A stretch of DNA of 64,000 nt from positions 1,234,649-1,298,648 of the forward strand of contig NZ_JABBGK010000001.1 of NCBI RefSeq assembly GCF_012927355.1, in the 5' to 3' direction. Of the stretch, positions 26,367 through 33,929 are shown piece by piece; the first letter of the stretch is position 1; each line of letters begins with the position of its first letter. The notes below the pieces were generated by a model. It searched no databases. It was not told the origin of the DNA and was given only the letters and a program-made list of their open reading frames with translations. This stretch comes from Rhizobium terricola. Its GTDB lineage: Bacteria; Pseudomonadota; Alphaproteobacteria; Rhizobiales; Rhizobiaceae. The translations under genes and the position numbers were made by a program.

Positions 26367-27461
26367 TCAAAGCCGCTCCTCCGTTTCGGCGTCGAACAGC
26401 GAGGCAACCGACATGTCGAAACCGAGGCGCAGGCGTGCGCCGGGGGGATAGCGTCGGGTGCCGGAAGTCCGCACCGACATGACGTGGCCGGCATGTTTCA
26501 GCCAGAGCAGGTTGTCGGCGCCCATCGGCTCCTCGATGTCGACGACCGCCTCGTGGGCCTCGGCCCCAGCCGGGACATCATCGTCGACCTGGATATGTTC
26601 CGGCCTTAGGCCGAGGACGACCTTGCGACCGGCGGTCAGGGCATCCGCGGCGGACGCGTAGCCCGCGAGCGAGAAGTCGACGCCGTTGGTCCTGAAGACA
26701 ATGCCGCCCGGGCGATCGACCAGTTCACCATGCAGGAAATTCATCGACGGCGACCCGATGAAGCCCGCGACGAACTTGTTCTTCGGACGGTTGTAGATCG
26801 TCATCGGATCGTCGAGCTGCTGGATCACGCCGCCCTTCATGATGGCGATACGGTCAGCGAGCGTCAGCGCCTCGATCTGGTCGTGGGTGACGTAGATCAT
26901 CGTGTTCTTCAGCGAATGGTGCAGGCGCTTGATCTCGACGCGCAGTTCGGAGCGCAGCTTGGCATCAAGGTTGGAAAGCGGCTCGTCGAAGAGGAAGACG
27001 TCGACGTCGCGCACCAGCGCACGGCCGATCGCCACACGCTGACGCTGGCCGCCCGACAATTCCGCCGGCTTGCGCTTAAGAAGCGGCTCGATCTGCAGAA
27101 TTTCGGCGGCGCGGGCCACCTTCTCGCGGATCTTTTCGTCCGGTACCTTGGCGACCCGCAGGCCGAAGGAGAGGTTCTTCTCGACCGTCATCTGCGGATA
27201 GAGCGCATAGGACTGGAACACCATGCCGATGCCGCGATCCTTGGGCTCTTCCCAGGTGACGTTCCTGTGCTTGATGAAGATCTGCCCGTCGGTCGGTTCG
27301 AGCAGGCCGGCAATGCAGTTGAGAAGGGTCGACTTTCCGCATCCCGACGAACCGAGCAGGACGAGGAACTCGCCGTCGCGGATGTCGAGGTCGAGGTTCT
27401 GCAAGACGTTGACCGCACCGAACGACAGGGACAAATCGCGAATGGAAACGCTGTTGGACAT
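26367..27461 (-). CDS. Sugar ABC transporter ATP-binding protein (UgpC/MsmK type)
   Basis: 364 residues. Nucleotide-binding domain: Walker A GSSGCGKST at 37-45, signature LSGGQ at 135-139, Walker B FLFDE at 156-160, and the switch His in YVTHDQIEAL. The extra C-terminal half (about 240-360) is the OB-fold MalK/UgpC regulatory domain (KVVLGLRPEHIQVDDDVPAG, GADNLLWLKHAG). It energises the two permeases encoded upstream, 4 bp before it. In many rhizobia one such ATPase serves several transporters. Confidence 0.95.
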   Translation of the reverse strand: MSNSVSIRDLSLSFGAVNVLQNLDLDIRDGEFLVLLGSSGCGKSTLLNCIAGLLEPTDGQIFIKHRNVTWEEPKDRGIGMVFQSYALYPQMTVEKNLSFGLRVAKVPDEKIREKVARAAEILQIEPLLKRKPAELSGGQRQRVAIGRALVRDVDVFLFDEPLSNLDAKLRSELRVEIKRLHHSLKNTMIYVTHDQIEALTLADRIAIMKGGVIQQLDDPMTIYNRPKNKFVAGFIGSPSMNFLHGELVDRPGGIVFRTNGVDFSLAGYASAADALTAGRKVVLGLRPEHIQVDDDVPAGAEAHEAVVDIEEPMGADNLLWLKHAGHVMSVRTSGTRRYPPGARLRLGFDMSVASLFDAETEERL

Positions 27462-27464
27462 GAA

Positions 27465-28406
27465 TTAACCCTTCACTGCGCCGGCGGCGATGCCGCGAAC
27501 AAAAAGCCGGCCGGAAACGAAATAGACGATCAGCGGAACGGCACCGGTCAGCAGCGTCGCCGCCATGTTGACGTTGTATTCCTTCACGCCCTGGACGGAG
27601 TTGACGATGTTGTTGAGCTGGACGGTCATCGGATAGGTGTCGGGCCGGGTGAACACGACGCCGAAGAGGAAGTCGTTCCAGATACCGGTGATCTGAATGA
27701 TCATGGCAACCACGAAGATCGGCAGCGACATCGGCACCATGATCCTCAGATAGATCTGCCAGAAGCCTGCCCCGTCGATGCGCGCCGCCTTGAACAACTC
27801 CGCCGGCAATGCCGTGAAATAGTTGCGGAACAGCAGTGTCAGGATCGGCATGCCGAAAATCGTATGGACGATCACCAGGCCGGTGAGCGTGCCGTAGATG
27901 CCCAGTTCGCGCAGAGCGATGACCACCGGGTAGATCATCACCTGGTAGGGGATGAAGGCACCGATGATCAGAATGGAAAAGAACAGCTCCGATCCCTTGA
28001 ACCGCCAGTTGGCGAGCGAATAGCCGCTGACCGAAGCGACGAAGATGGAGACGATCACCGAGGGCACGAGAATGCGCACCGAATTCCAGAAGCCGCGCGA
28101 AAGCCCGTCACAGTTGAGGCCGGTGCAGGCTTCGGCCCAGGCCTTGACCCAGGGTTCGAAGGTGATCTCCATCGGCGGCGCGAAGATGTTGCCCATGCGC
28201 ACTTCCGGCATGCCCTTCAGCGACGTCACCACCATGACATAGAGTGGCAACAGGTAGTAAAGGGCAGCGACGAACAGCGTGCCATAGAGCATGATGTTGC
28301 GCCGGGAGAGAGCGCGCCGCGGGCGGCGGCCGCGCGGGCCGGAGACTTCGGGCGCGACGGCATCAAAGCCGGCGCCGACAGTATTGAGCGTCGAGACGTT
28401 AGCCAC
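27465..28406 (-). CDS. Sugar ABC transporter permease (MalG type)
   Basis: 313 residues from a GTG that overlaps the previous permease gene by 8 bases. Six membrane helices and a C-terminal EAA loop (AARIDGAGFWQIYLRIMVPM) that contacts the ATPase are present, with the large periplasmic loop containing EPWVKAWAEACTGLNCDGLS near residue 95. The MalG-type ending RLFVRGIAAGAVKG is intact. It forms the channel with the upstream MalF-type subunit. Confidence 0.95.
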   Translation of the reverse strand: MANVSTLNTVGAGFDAVAPEVSGPRGRRPRRALSRRNIMLYGTLFVAALYYLLPLYVMVVTSLKGMPEVRMGNIFAPPMEITFEPWVKAWAEACTGLNCDGLSRGFWNSVRILVPSVIVSIFVASVSGYSLANWRFKGSELFFSILIIGAFIPYQVMIYPVVIALRELGIYGTLTGLVIVHTIFGMPILTLLFRNYFTALPAELFKAARIDGAGFWQIYLRIMVPMSLPIFVVAMIIQITGIWNDFLFGVVFTRPDTYPMTVQLNNIVNSVQGVKEYNVNMAATLLTGAVPLIVYFVSGRLFVRGIAAGAVKG

Positions 28407-29301
28407 GCTTCTTCCCTCCGAATTCGAGATAGGCCCAGGGAATGATGATGATGGCGACGGTCAGCAGCATCATCGTCGAGGCGGCGAAGCCCTGGCCGAG
28501 GTTCTGGGCCTGGAACATGTAATCGTAGACATATTTCGCCGGCACTTCCGAGGCATTGCCCGGACCGCCGCTCGTCTGGGCGACGACCAGGTCGTAGACC
28601 TTGACGATGCCGCTCGCGATGATGACCAGCGTGGTGATGAAGACCGGACGCATCATCGGAATGACGATGAACAGATAGGTCCTCCACATCGGTATGCCGT
28701 CGACGCGCGCCGCCTTCCAGATATCCTCGTCGATGCCCCGCAGGCCGGCCAGCATCAGGCACATCACGAGCCCCGTCCCCTGCCAGAGGCCGGCGATCAG
28801 AATGCCATAGATGACGATGTCGGGATTGTAGAGCGGATCGAAGCGGAAGCTCTCCCATCCCAGCGAACGGACAATGGCCTCGATGCCGAATTCCGGGTTG
28901 AGGATCCACTGCCACACGAGGCCGGTGACGATGAAGGACAGCGCGAAGGGATAGAGAAAGATGGTGCGAAAGGCGTTCTCAAACCGGATCTTCTGGTCCA
29001 TCAGGGCCGCCAGCAGAAAGCCGATCACCAGGCTGAAGATCAGCGTCAGAACGCCGTAGATCGCCAGATTCTGGATCGAGATGATCCAGCGCGAGGTGTT
29101 CCACAACCGCTCATACTGATCGAGCCCGGCGAAGGACAGGCGCGGCAGGAGCTTGGAATTGGTGAAGGAATAGACGACCGTCCAGATCGAGCCTCCGAGG
29201 AAGATGCCGACGGCGATCAGGATCATCGGGATTGAGGCAATCTTGGAATTCAGATTGCGGAAAAGCTGGTTGGGGCGTTTGGCAGGCGCGTGACCTGTCA
29301 T
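28399..29301 (-). CDS. Sugar ABC transporter permease (MalF type)
   Basis: 300 residues starting MTGHAPAKRPNQLFRNLNSK after GAGGAACCG. Six membrane helices, with the EAA loop KAARVDGIPMWRTYLFIVIP near residue 200. Together with the other permease, ATPase and binding protein it makes a carbohydrate importer of the CUT1 class. It lies 138 bp after the binding-protein gene, a gap that carries a strong stem-loop, a common way to make more binding protein than channel. Confidence 0.95.
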   Translation of the reverse strand: MTGHAPAKRPNQLFRNLNSKIASIPMILIAVGIFLGGSIWTVVYSFTNSKLLPRLSFAGLDQYERLWNTSRWIISIQNLAIYGVLTLIFSLVIGFLLAALMDQKIRFENAFRTIFLYPFALSFIVTGLVWQWILNPEFGIEAIVRSLGWESFRFDPLYNPDIVIYGILIAGLWQGTGLVMCLMLAGLRGIDEDIWKAARVDGIPMWRTYLFIVIPMMRPVFITTLVIIASGIVKVYDLVVAQTSGGPGNASEVPAKYVYDYMFQAQNLGQGFAASTMMLLTVAIIIIPWAYLEFGGKKRG

Positions 29302-29392
29302 TTCGGTTCCTCCTCAAGCGCATCGTCGCAGGAAACAGGCAAGGGCGGTCGGCCGGAGCCGGCGGACCTTGCGGGGCCTAGACGCTCCAGCA

Positions 29393-29425
29393 TCCGGCCA
29401 ACACCGAAGATCGGTGCCGGCCGGA
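29393..29425 (-). promoter_or_regulatory. 15-bp RNA stem-loop after the binding-protein gene
   Basis: In the minus-strand RNA the arms pair over 15 bp, with a 3-base loop; two of the pairs are G-U, which would be A-C mismatches on the opposite strand. It starts 14 bases after the binding-protein stop. Such stem-loops protect the upstream message from 3' decay and partly stop transcription, raising binding protein over permease. Confidence 0.7.
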
Positions 29426-29439
29426 CGCGGTCGACCGTG

Positions 29440-30675
29440 TCAGTCAGCCGATGAGATGATGTCGGCGAACCGTTCCTGCGCGGCTTCCGGGCTCATCGAC
29501 GTGCCAGCGAAGAATTCGATCATCAAATCTTCCTTCTGCTTCTGGCTGTCGGCCGACAGCGCCTGGTCGGTGCTGGTCAGCGCATTGCCCTTGGCGACGA
29601 TGTCCAGACCTTTCTTCATGCAATCATTGGCCGCCGTGAGATCGACGTCGCCGCGCACCGGGAGCGAGCCCTTCTTGAGGTTGAAGGCCACCTGGGTCTT
29701 CGGATCCAGCATGGTCTGCGCCAGGATGTCCTGCGCCTTCGACTTTTCCTCGTCCTTCAGGACGGGGAAGTAGAAGGCGTCGCCGCCGGTGGTGATGTAG
29801 GGGCTGAGACCGAGGCCCGGCAGGCAGCTGTAGTCCTTGCCGGCGACCTGACCGGCAATCTGGAACTCGCCCTGCGCCCAGTCACCCATGACCTGACCGC
29901 CGGCCTTGCCGGTGATCACGAGATTGGTCGCCTGGTTCCAGTCCTGGACATTGCTGCCGGCGGCCATGTCGCGCGCCTGGGCGGCGGCCTGGAAGACCTT
30001 GGCCATGTCCGGACCAGCCGCAGCCTCGGCATCCTTCTTCACGTAAACCGCCTCGAAGAGATCCTTGCCGCCCAGATTGAGTACCAGCGTGTCGAACAGA
30101 CCGCCCGACTGCCAGGCCTGGCCACCGAGGGCAAGCGGCTGAAGACCGGCCTCGCGGAGCTTCGGTGCTGCGGCGACGAATTCGTTCCAGTCCTTCGGCA
30201 CCGGCACGCCGGCCTTCTCGAAGGCGGCATTCGACAGCCACAGCCATTGCCAGGAGTGGATGTTGATCGGCGCGCAGTAGATCTTGCCGTCGATGGTGCA
30301 GCTGTCGAGCAGCGACGAGGGCTTGATGACCTCCTTCCACTTGCCGGCTTCGGCGACCGCCGTCAGGTCACGCATGAGGCCGGCCTCGACCAGTTCCTGC
30401 GCCTGACGGCCATGGTTGAACTGGGTTGCGCCCATCGGGTCGCCGCCGGTGATGCGGCTGATCATGATCGGACGGGCAGTGCCGCCGGAGCCGGCGATCG
30501 CACCGTCGATCCATTTGTTGCCGGTGGCATCGAACGCCTTGGCGAGTTCGGCGACCGCTGCGGCCTCCCCGCCGGACGTCCACCAATGGGTCACTTCGAG
30601 ATCGGTTGCCTGCGCCAGACCGAACGGCATGACGACGGTGGCGGCCAAAGCGGCCGCGACGCTACGAAAATTCAT
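29440..30675 (-). CDS. Extracellular sugar-binding protein of the ABC transporter
   Basis: 411 residues with a clear signal peptide (about 1-23, ending GLAQA before TDLEVTHWW). The mature protein is a CUT1 solute-binding protein: WWTSGGEAAAVAELAKAFDA at its start, the hinge/ligand part with GDWAQGEF and a Trp-rich patch (SWQWLWLSNAAF). The opening WWTSGGE.. is typical of glucose/mannose-type binding proteins, so an oligosaccharide or monosaccharide with mannose is a reasonable guess. GGGAGGAG precedes the ATG, and a possible operator overlaps the leader 15 bases upstream. First gene of the nine-gene sugar operon. Confidence 0.93.
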   Translation of the reverse strand: MNFRSVAAALAATVVMPFGLAQATDLEVTHWWTSGGEAAAVAELAKAFDATGNKWIDGAIAGSGGTARPIMISRITGGDPMGATQFNHGRQAQELVEAGLMRDLTAVAEAGKWKEVIKPSSLLDSCTIDGKIYCAPINIHSWQWLWLSNAAFEKAGVPVPKDWNEFVAAAPKLREAGLQPLALGGQAWQSGGLFDTLVLNLGGKDLFEAVYVKKDAEAAAGPDMAKVFQAAAQARDMAAGSNVQDWNQATNLVITGKAGGQVMGDWAQGEFQIAGQVAGKDYSCLPGLGLSPYITTGGDAFYFPVLKDEEKSKAQDILAQTMLDPKTQVAFNLKKGSLPVRGDVDLTAANDCMKKGLDIVAKGNALTSTDQALSADSQKQKEDLMIEFFAGTSMSPEAAQERFADIISSAD

Positions 30676-31122
30676 GAGTCTCCTCCCTCACTGAAACGTT
30701 GCCGGAAAAACCTATTACAATCGATTTAAGCACGCAACCTCCGCGAACATTAATTTTTCCTTCACCGCATTTTCCACCGACGGTCGAGCGTGACACAAGA
30801 TCTCCAGCGCGCCGCTTCCCGGCGATTCCATCAGAATAAAACGACATTTTTCGTTCGCTTATCGTCATTTACCGCAAATATGCTCGCCATTATGGTGCAA
30901 TGCGGCATCTCGCGCTCGTATGTCGTGCTTCTCCTGCTCGACAATGCGCATACCATTTATGATTGCATCCCCTTCGCAATCGCACACAAAACAGCACTCG
31001 ACTTTTCATCTGTATCGTTACAGATTTTACCGCCAATAGTACGAAGAACTAGCGCCGATGCGCATTTGCAGCCGACGCTCGGGCATCTATAAGGGAAGCT
31101 CAAGGGAAGCGGTGGGGACAGC
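30676..31122. other. Divergent control region between sugar operon and LacI regulator
   Basis: 447 bp without a supported gene; an open frame of 100 codons at 30790-31092 has no ribosome-binding site or protein-like composition. The minus side holds the operator candidate at 30691-30704 and AATCGATT at 30719-30726, a CG-centred palindrome. The plus side carries AAGGGAAGC before the LacI ATG. The region is AT-richer than its surroundings, as expected of promoters. Confidence 0.5.
30691..30704. promoter_or_regulatory. Candidate LacI-type operator upstream of the sugar operon
   Basis: CTGAAACGTTGCCG: CG-centred, 5 of 7 base pairs symmetric, the plan of LacI-family operators. An identical 14-mer occurs at 33715-33728 before gnd, in the same orientation, which is very unlikely by chance in 64 kb. 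It lies immediately upstream of the ribosome-binding site. Confidence 0.55.
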
Positions 31123-32157
31123 ATGAAAGAAGACAATACGCGAGACCTCGGCAGTCTCGCGAAGGAAACGAAGGAGCGACCGACCCTCAAGACGATCGCC
31201 TTCATGACCGGACTCGGCATCACCACCGTTTCACGCGCACTGAAAGACGCTCCGGACATCGGCGCCGAGACGAAGGAACGGGTGCGCATGGTGGCTCGCC
31301 AGCTCGGCTACCAGCCCAATCGTGCCGGGGTTCGCCTGAGGACGGGCAAGACGAATGTGATCGCGCTGGTGCTCAGCATCGACGAGGAGATCATGGGCTT
31401 TTCCAGCCAGATGGTGTTCGGCATTTCCGAAGTGCTGTCGGGCACCCCCTATCACATCGTCGTCACGCCGCATTCGCACAGCAAGGACCCGATGCAGCCG
31501 GTGCGCTACATCCTCGACACCGGATCGGCCGACGGGGTGATCATCTCGAGGATCGAGCCCGATGATGCGCGGGTCAGGCTGCTTGCCGACCAAAACATGC
31601 CGTTTGCCACCCATGGGCGGACCAATGCGGGACTCACCCATCCGTTCCACGACTTCGACAACGAGGCCTTCGCCCGCCAGGCGGTGGAGCGGCTCGTCGC
31701 CCGCGGGCGGCGGAAACTCGCCCTGCTGCAGCCGCCGGGCAAGCTCACCTACTACACCCATACGCGAAACGGCTTCCTCGAGGGGCTGAAAGCCTGCGGC
31801 GCGACGGAAGTTCCGCTGACCGTGACGATCGACACGCCGCTCGCCGAGATCCGCGATGCCGTGGAGGCCGTGATGCGTTCCGACAATCCGCCCGACGGTA
31901 TCGTCTCGTCCTCGGGAAGCTCGACGATCGCGGTCAATGCCGGCATCGAGGCGGCCGGCAAGCGGGTTGGACGCGACATCGACCTCGTGTCGAAGCAGTC
32001 AGCCCCGATCCTCAACTGGATCCGGCCCGAGATCATCACCGCCTATGAAGACGTGCGGCTTGCCGGCCGTGAGCTGGCTAAGGCCGTGATCGCCAGCATC
32101 GACGGCGTCTCGCCTGACATGCTCCAGAGCATCAGCCAGCCGATCTGGGAAGACTGA
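31123..32157 (+). CDS. LacI family transcriptional regulator
   Basis: 344 residues. The helix-turn-helix spans about residues 20-70 ([20 protein letters not shown], then [26 protein letters not shown]); the hinge and the periplasmic-binding-protein-like sensor domain follow ([20 protein letters not shown] onwards, with FATHGR and [20 protein letters not shown]). It is transcribed away from the sugar operon and probably senses the imported sugar or a breakdown product, repressing the operon in its absence. The helix-turn-helix starts later than in LacI because of a 20-residue extension. GGTGGGGAC precedes the start. Confidence 0.93.
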   Translation: MKEDNTRDLGSLAKETKERPTLKTIAFMTGLGITTVSRALKDAPDIGAETKERVRMVARQLGYQPNRAGVRLRTGKTNVIALVLSIDEEIMGFSSQMVFGISEVLSGTPYHIVVTPHSHSKDPMQPVRYILDTGSADGVIISRIEPDDARVRLLADQNMPFATHGRTNAGLTHPFHDFDNEAFARQAVERLVARGRRKLALLQPPGKLTYYTHTRNGFLEGLKACGATEVPLTVTIDTPLAEIRDAVEAVMRSDNPPDGIVSSSGSSTIAVNAGIEAAGKRVGRDIDLVSKQSAPILNWIRPEIITAYEDVRLAGRELAKAVIASIDGVSPDMLQSISQPIWED

Positions 32158-32186
32158 GGCGTCCCGGAAGGAGCACAAACCACTCA

Positions 32187-32217
32187 CAAAAAAGCCGGCG
32201 CGACGCCGGCTTTTTTG
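32187..32217. terminator. Bidirectional terminator between lacI-type gene and gnd
   Basis: CAAAAAAGCCGGCG-CGA-CGCCGGCTTTTTTG: a 14-bp symmetric stem with a 3-base loop and T-runs in both directions, 30 bases after the regulator's stop and 26 before the end of gnd. Confidence 0.92.
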
Positions 32218-32242
32218 TATCTGTCCAGCCCGCATTGGAGCG

Positions 32243-33667
32243 TCACGCACCAGCGCTCCACGGCCCGTGGTGGATGTCGAGGCCGTCGGTGCGATCGAAG
32301 CCATGGGCGCCGAAGAAGTCGCGCTGCGCCTGGATCAGATTGGCAGTGCCGCGGGCCTGGCGATAGGCGTCGAAATAGGTGAGCGCCGAGGCGAGCGCCG
32401 GAACCGGAATTCCGGCCGTGACGGCGGCGGCCACGATGCGGCGAAGGGCTGGCAGGCTTTCGCGGACCATCGCGGAAAAAGCCGGCGTGACGATCAGGTT
32501 GGCAACGTCGGGTGTCTCGGTAAAGGCCTTGGTGATCTCGTCGAGGAACTGCGAACGAATGATGCAGCCGGCCCGCCAGATCCGCGCGATCGTCGGCATG
32601 GGCAGCGACCAGCCGAACTCGCGGGAGGCCTCGGCCATCACGGCAAAGCCCTGCGCATAGGCACCGATCTTGGCGGCGAAGAGCGCCAGTTCCAGGTCCT
32701 TGAGTAGGGCGGCACCGTCCTCAAGCGGAAAGACATGGTCCGGTGCTCCGAAGATCGCCTGGGCGGCCTCGCGCTCGGCCTTGATCGACGACAGACTGCG
32801 GGCGGCAACCGCCGCCTCGATCGCGGTCGCCGGCACGCCCATCTGCTGGGCCTCGATGACCGACCACTTGCCGGTGCCCTTCTGGCCCGCACGATCGAGG
32901 ATAACGTCGACGATCGGCCGGCCGGTCGAGGCGTCGCCGGCGGCCAGGACCTTTTCGGTGATCTCGATCAGGTAGGAATTGAGCCGGCCCTTGTTCCAGC
33001 CGCCAAAGATCGTACCGATCTCGCCGGCAGACTTGCCGAGGCCGTCGCGCAGGATTCCGTAGATTTCGGCGATCATCTGCATGTCGGCATATTCGATGCC
33101 GTTGTGAATGGTCTTGACGAAGTGGCCGGCACCATCTGTGCCGAGCCAGGCGCAGCACGGATCGCCTTCATAGCGGGCCGAGATCGAGGTCAGAACCTTT
33201 TCGACGCGCTGATAGGACTGCTCGGTGCCGCCGACCATGATCGACGGGCCGTGGCGGGCGCCCTCCTCGCCACCGGAAACGCCCATACCGATGAAGGTCA
33301 GGCCCGTATCCTTCAGCCGGTCGAAGCGGGCGATCGTGTCGCGGAAGTTGGCGTTGCCGGCGTCGATCACGATATCGCCACCCGACAGAAGCGGCTTCAG
33401 CGCGTCGATCTGCTGATCGACCGCCTCACCTGCCTTGATCATGATGATGATCGGTCGCGGCGGACGGATGGCGGCCACAAAGGCTTCGATGGTGTCGCAG
33501 CCGACGATGTTGCCGGCCAGCGCACCGGCCTCGGCGACGAATTCCGCGGTCCGTGACGGCGTGCGGTTGAAGACCGCGATACGGCTGCCCTTTTCGGCGA
33601 TGTTGAGCGCCAGGTTGGATCCCATCACTCCAAGGCCGATCAGCCCGATTTCCGCAAGTTCCGTCAT
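32243..33667 (-). CDS. gnd: 6-phosphogluconate dehydrogenase (decarboxylating)
   Basis: 474 residues, full length for the long NADP-type enzyme. It converts 6-phosphogluconate to ribulose 5-phosphate and CO2. The Rossmann motif is GLGVMGSNLALNIAEKG; the substrate loop is GMGVSGGEEGARHGPSIMVG; the catalytic Lys/His region is GAGHFVKTIHNGIEYADMQM; and the C-terminal tail ends FFGAHGFDRTDG. GAGGGAC precedes the ATG. A copy of the 14-bp operator candidate is 47 bases upstream, hinting at shared control with the sugar operon. Confidence 0.97.
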   Translation of the reverse strand: MTELAEIGLIGLGVMGSNLALNIAEKGSRIAVFNRTPSRTAEFVAEAGALAGNIVGCDTIEAFVAAIRPPRPIIIMIKAGEAVDQQIDALKPLLSGGDIVIDAGNANFRDTIARFDRLKDTGLTFIGMGVSGGEEGARHGPSIMVGGTEQSYQRVEKVLTSISARYEGDPCCAWLGTDGAGHFVKTIHNGIEYADMQMIAEIYGILRDGLGKSAGEIGTIFGGWNKGRLNSYLIEITEKVLAAGDASTGRPIVDVILDRAGQKGTGKWSVIEAQQMGVPATAIEAAVAARSLSSIKAEREAAQAIFGAPDHVFPLEDGAALLKDLELALFAAKIGAYAQGFAVMAEASREFGWSLPMPTIARIWRAGCIIRSQFLDEITKAFTETPDVANLIVTPAFSAMVRESLPALRRIVAAAVTAGIPVPALASALTYFDAYRQARGTANLIQAQRDFFGAHGFDRTDGLDIHHGPWSAGA

Positions 33668-33714
33668 GTTGTCCCTCGTTGCCGTCTAATGCATGAGGTC
33701 CACTTTGTGACATT

Positions 33715-33728
33715 CTGAAACGTTGCCG
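33715..33728. promoter_or_regulatory. Second copy of the 14-bp operator candidate, before gnd
   Basis: Exact copy of CTGAAACGTTGCCG found at 30691-30704; here its inner end lies 47 bases upstream of the gnd ATG, where a promoter operator is expected. A lone half-site CGTTGCCG also occurs at 33679. Confidence 0.5.
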
Positions 33729-33773
33729 ACAAGCGGGGCGCGATTGACCGCGATCAAAATTCCGTTGACGAAA

Positions 33774-33929
33774 TCAGGTGCCGGGCCGGTCGTCGTCGTC
33801 GCTGATCGCCCGCCAGGCAGCGCCTTCGAGGTCTTCGTACTGGCCACTCTTCAGCGACCAGAGAAAGGCGAAAAGTCCCAAGCCCCCCAGGAAGAGGGCG
33901 ATCGGGATCAGGTAGATCAGCATGTTCAT
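33774..33929 (-). CDS. ccoS: cbb3-type oxidase assembly protein CcoS/FixS
   Basis: 51 residues, MNMLIYLIPIALFLGGLGLF followed by AFLWSLKSGQYEDLEGAAWR and an acidic end. One membrane helix, then the family motif WSLKSGQYEDLEGAAWRAI. CcoS is needed for insertion of heme b and copper into the cbb3 oxidase. Its start overlaps the ccoI stop as ATGA, so translation is coupled. Too short to appear in most gene predictions with a length cut-off. Confidence 0.95.
   Translation of the reverse strand: MNMLIYLIPIALFLGGLGLFAFLWSLKSGQYEDLEGAAWRAISDDDDRPGT

Noticed and set aside
23963-26482. An 839-codon open frame opposite the beta-mannosidase
   Set aside because: Shadow frame; the minus strand encodes a complete GH2 enzyme with both catalytic Glu residues, and the plus frame has no recognisable domain.
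30790-31092. A 100-codon open frame in the LacI control region
   Set aside because: No ribosome-binding site, no protein-like composition, and it covers the AT-rich promoter area.
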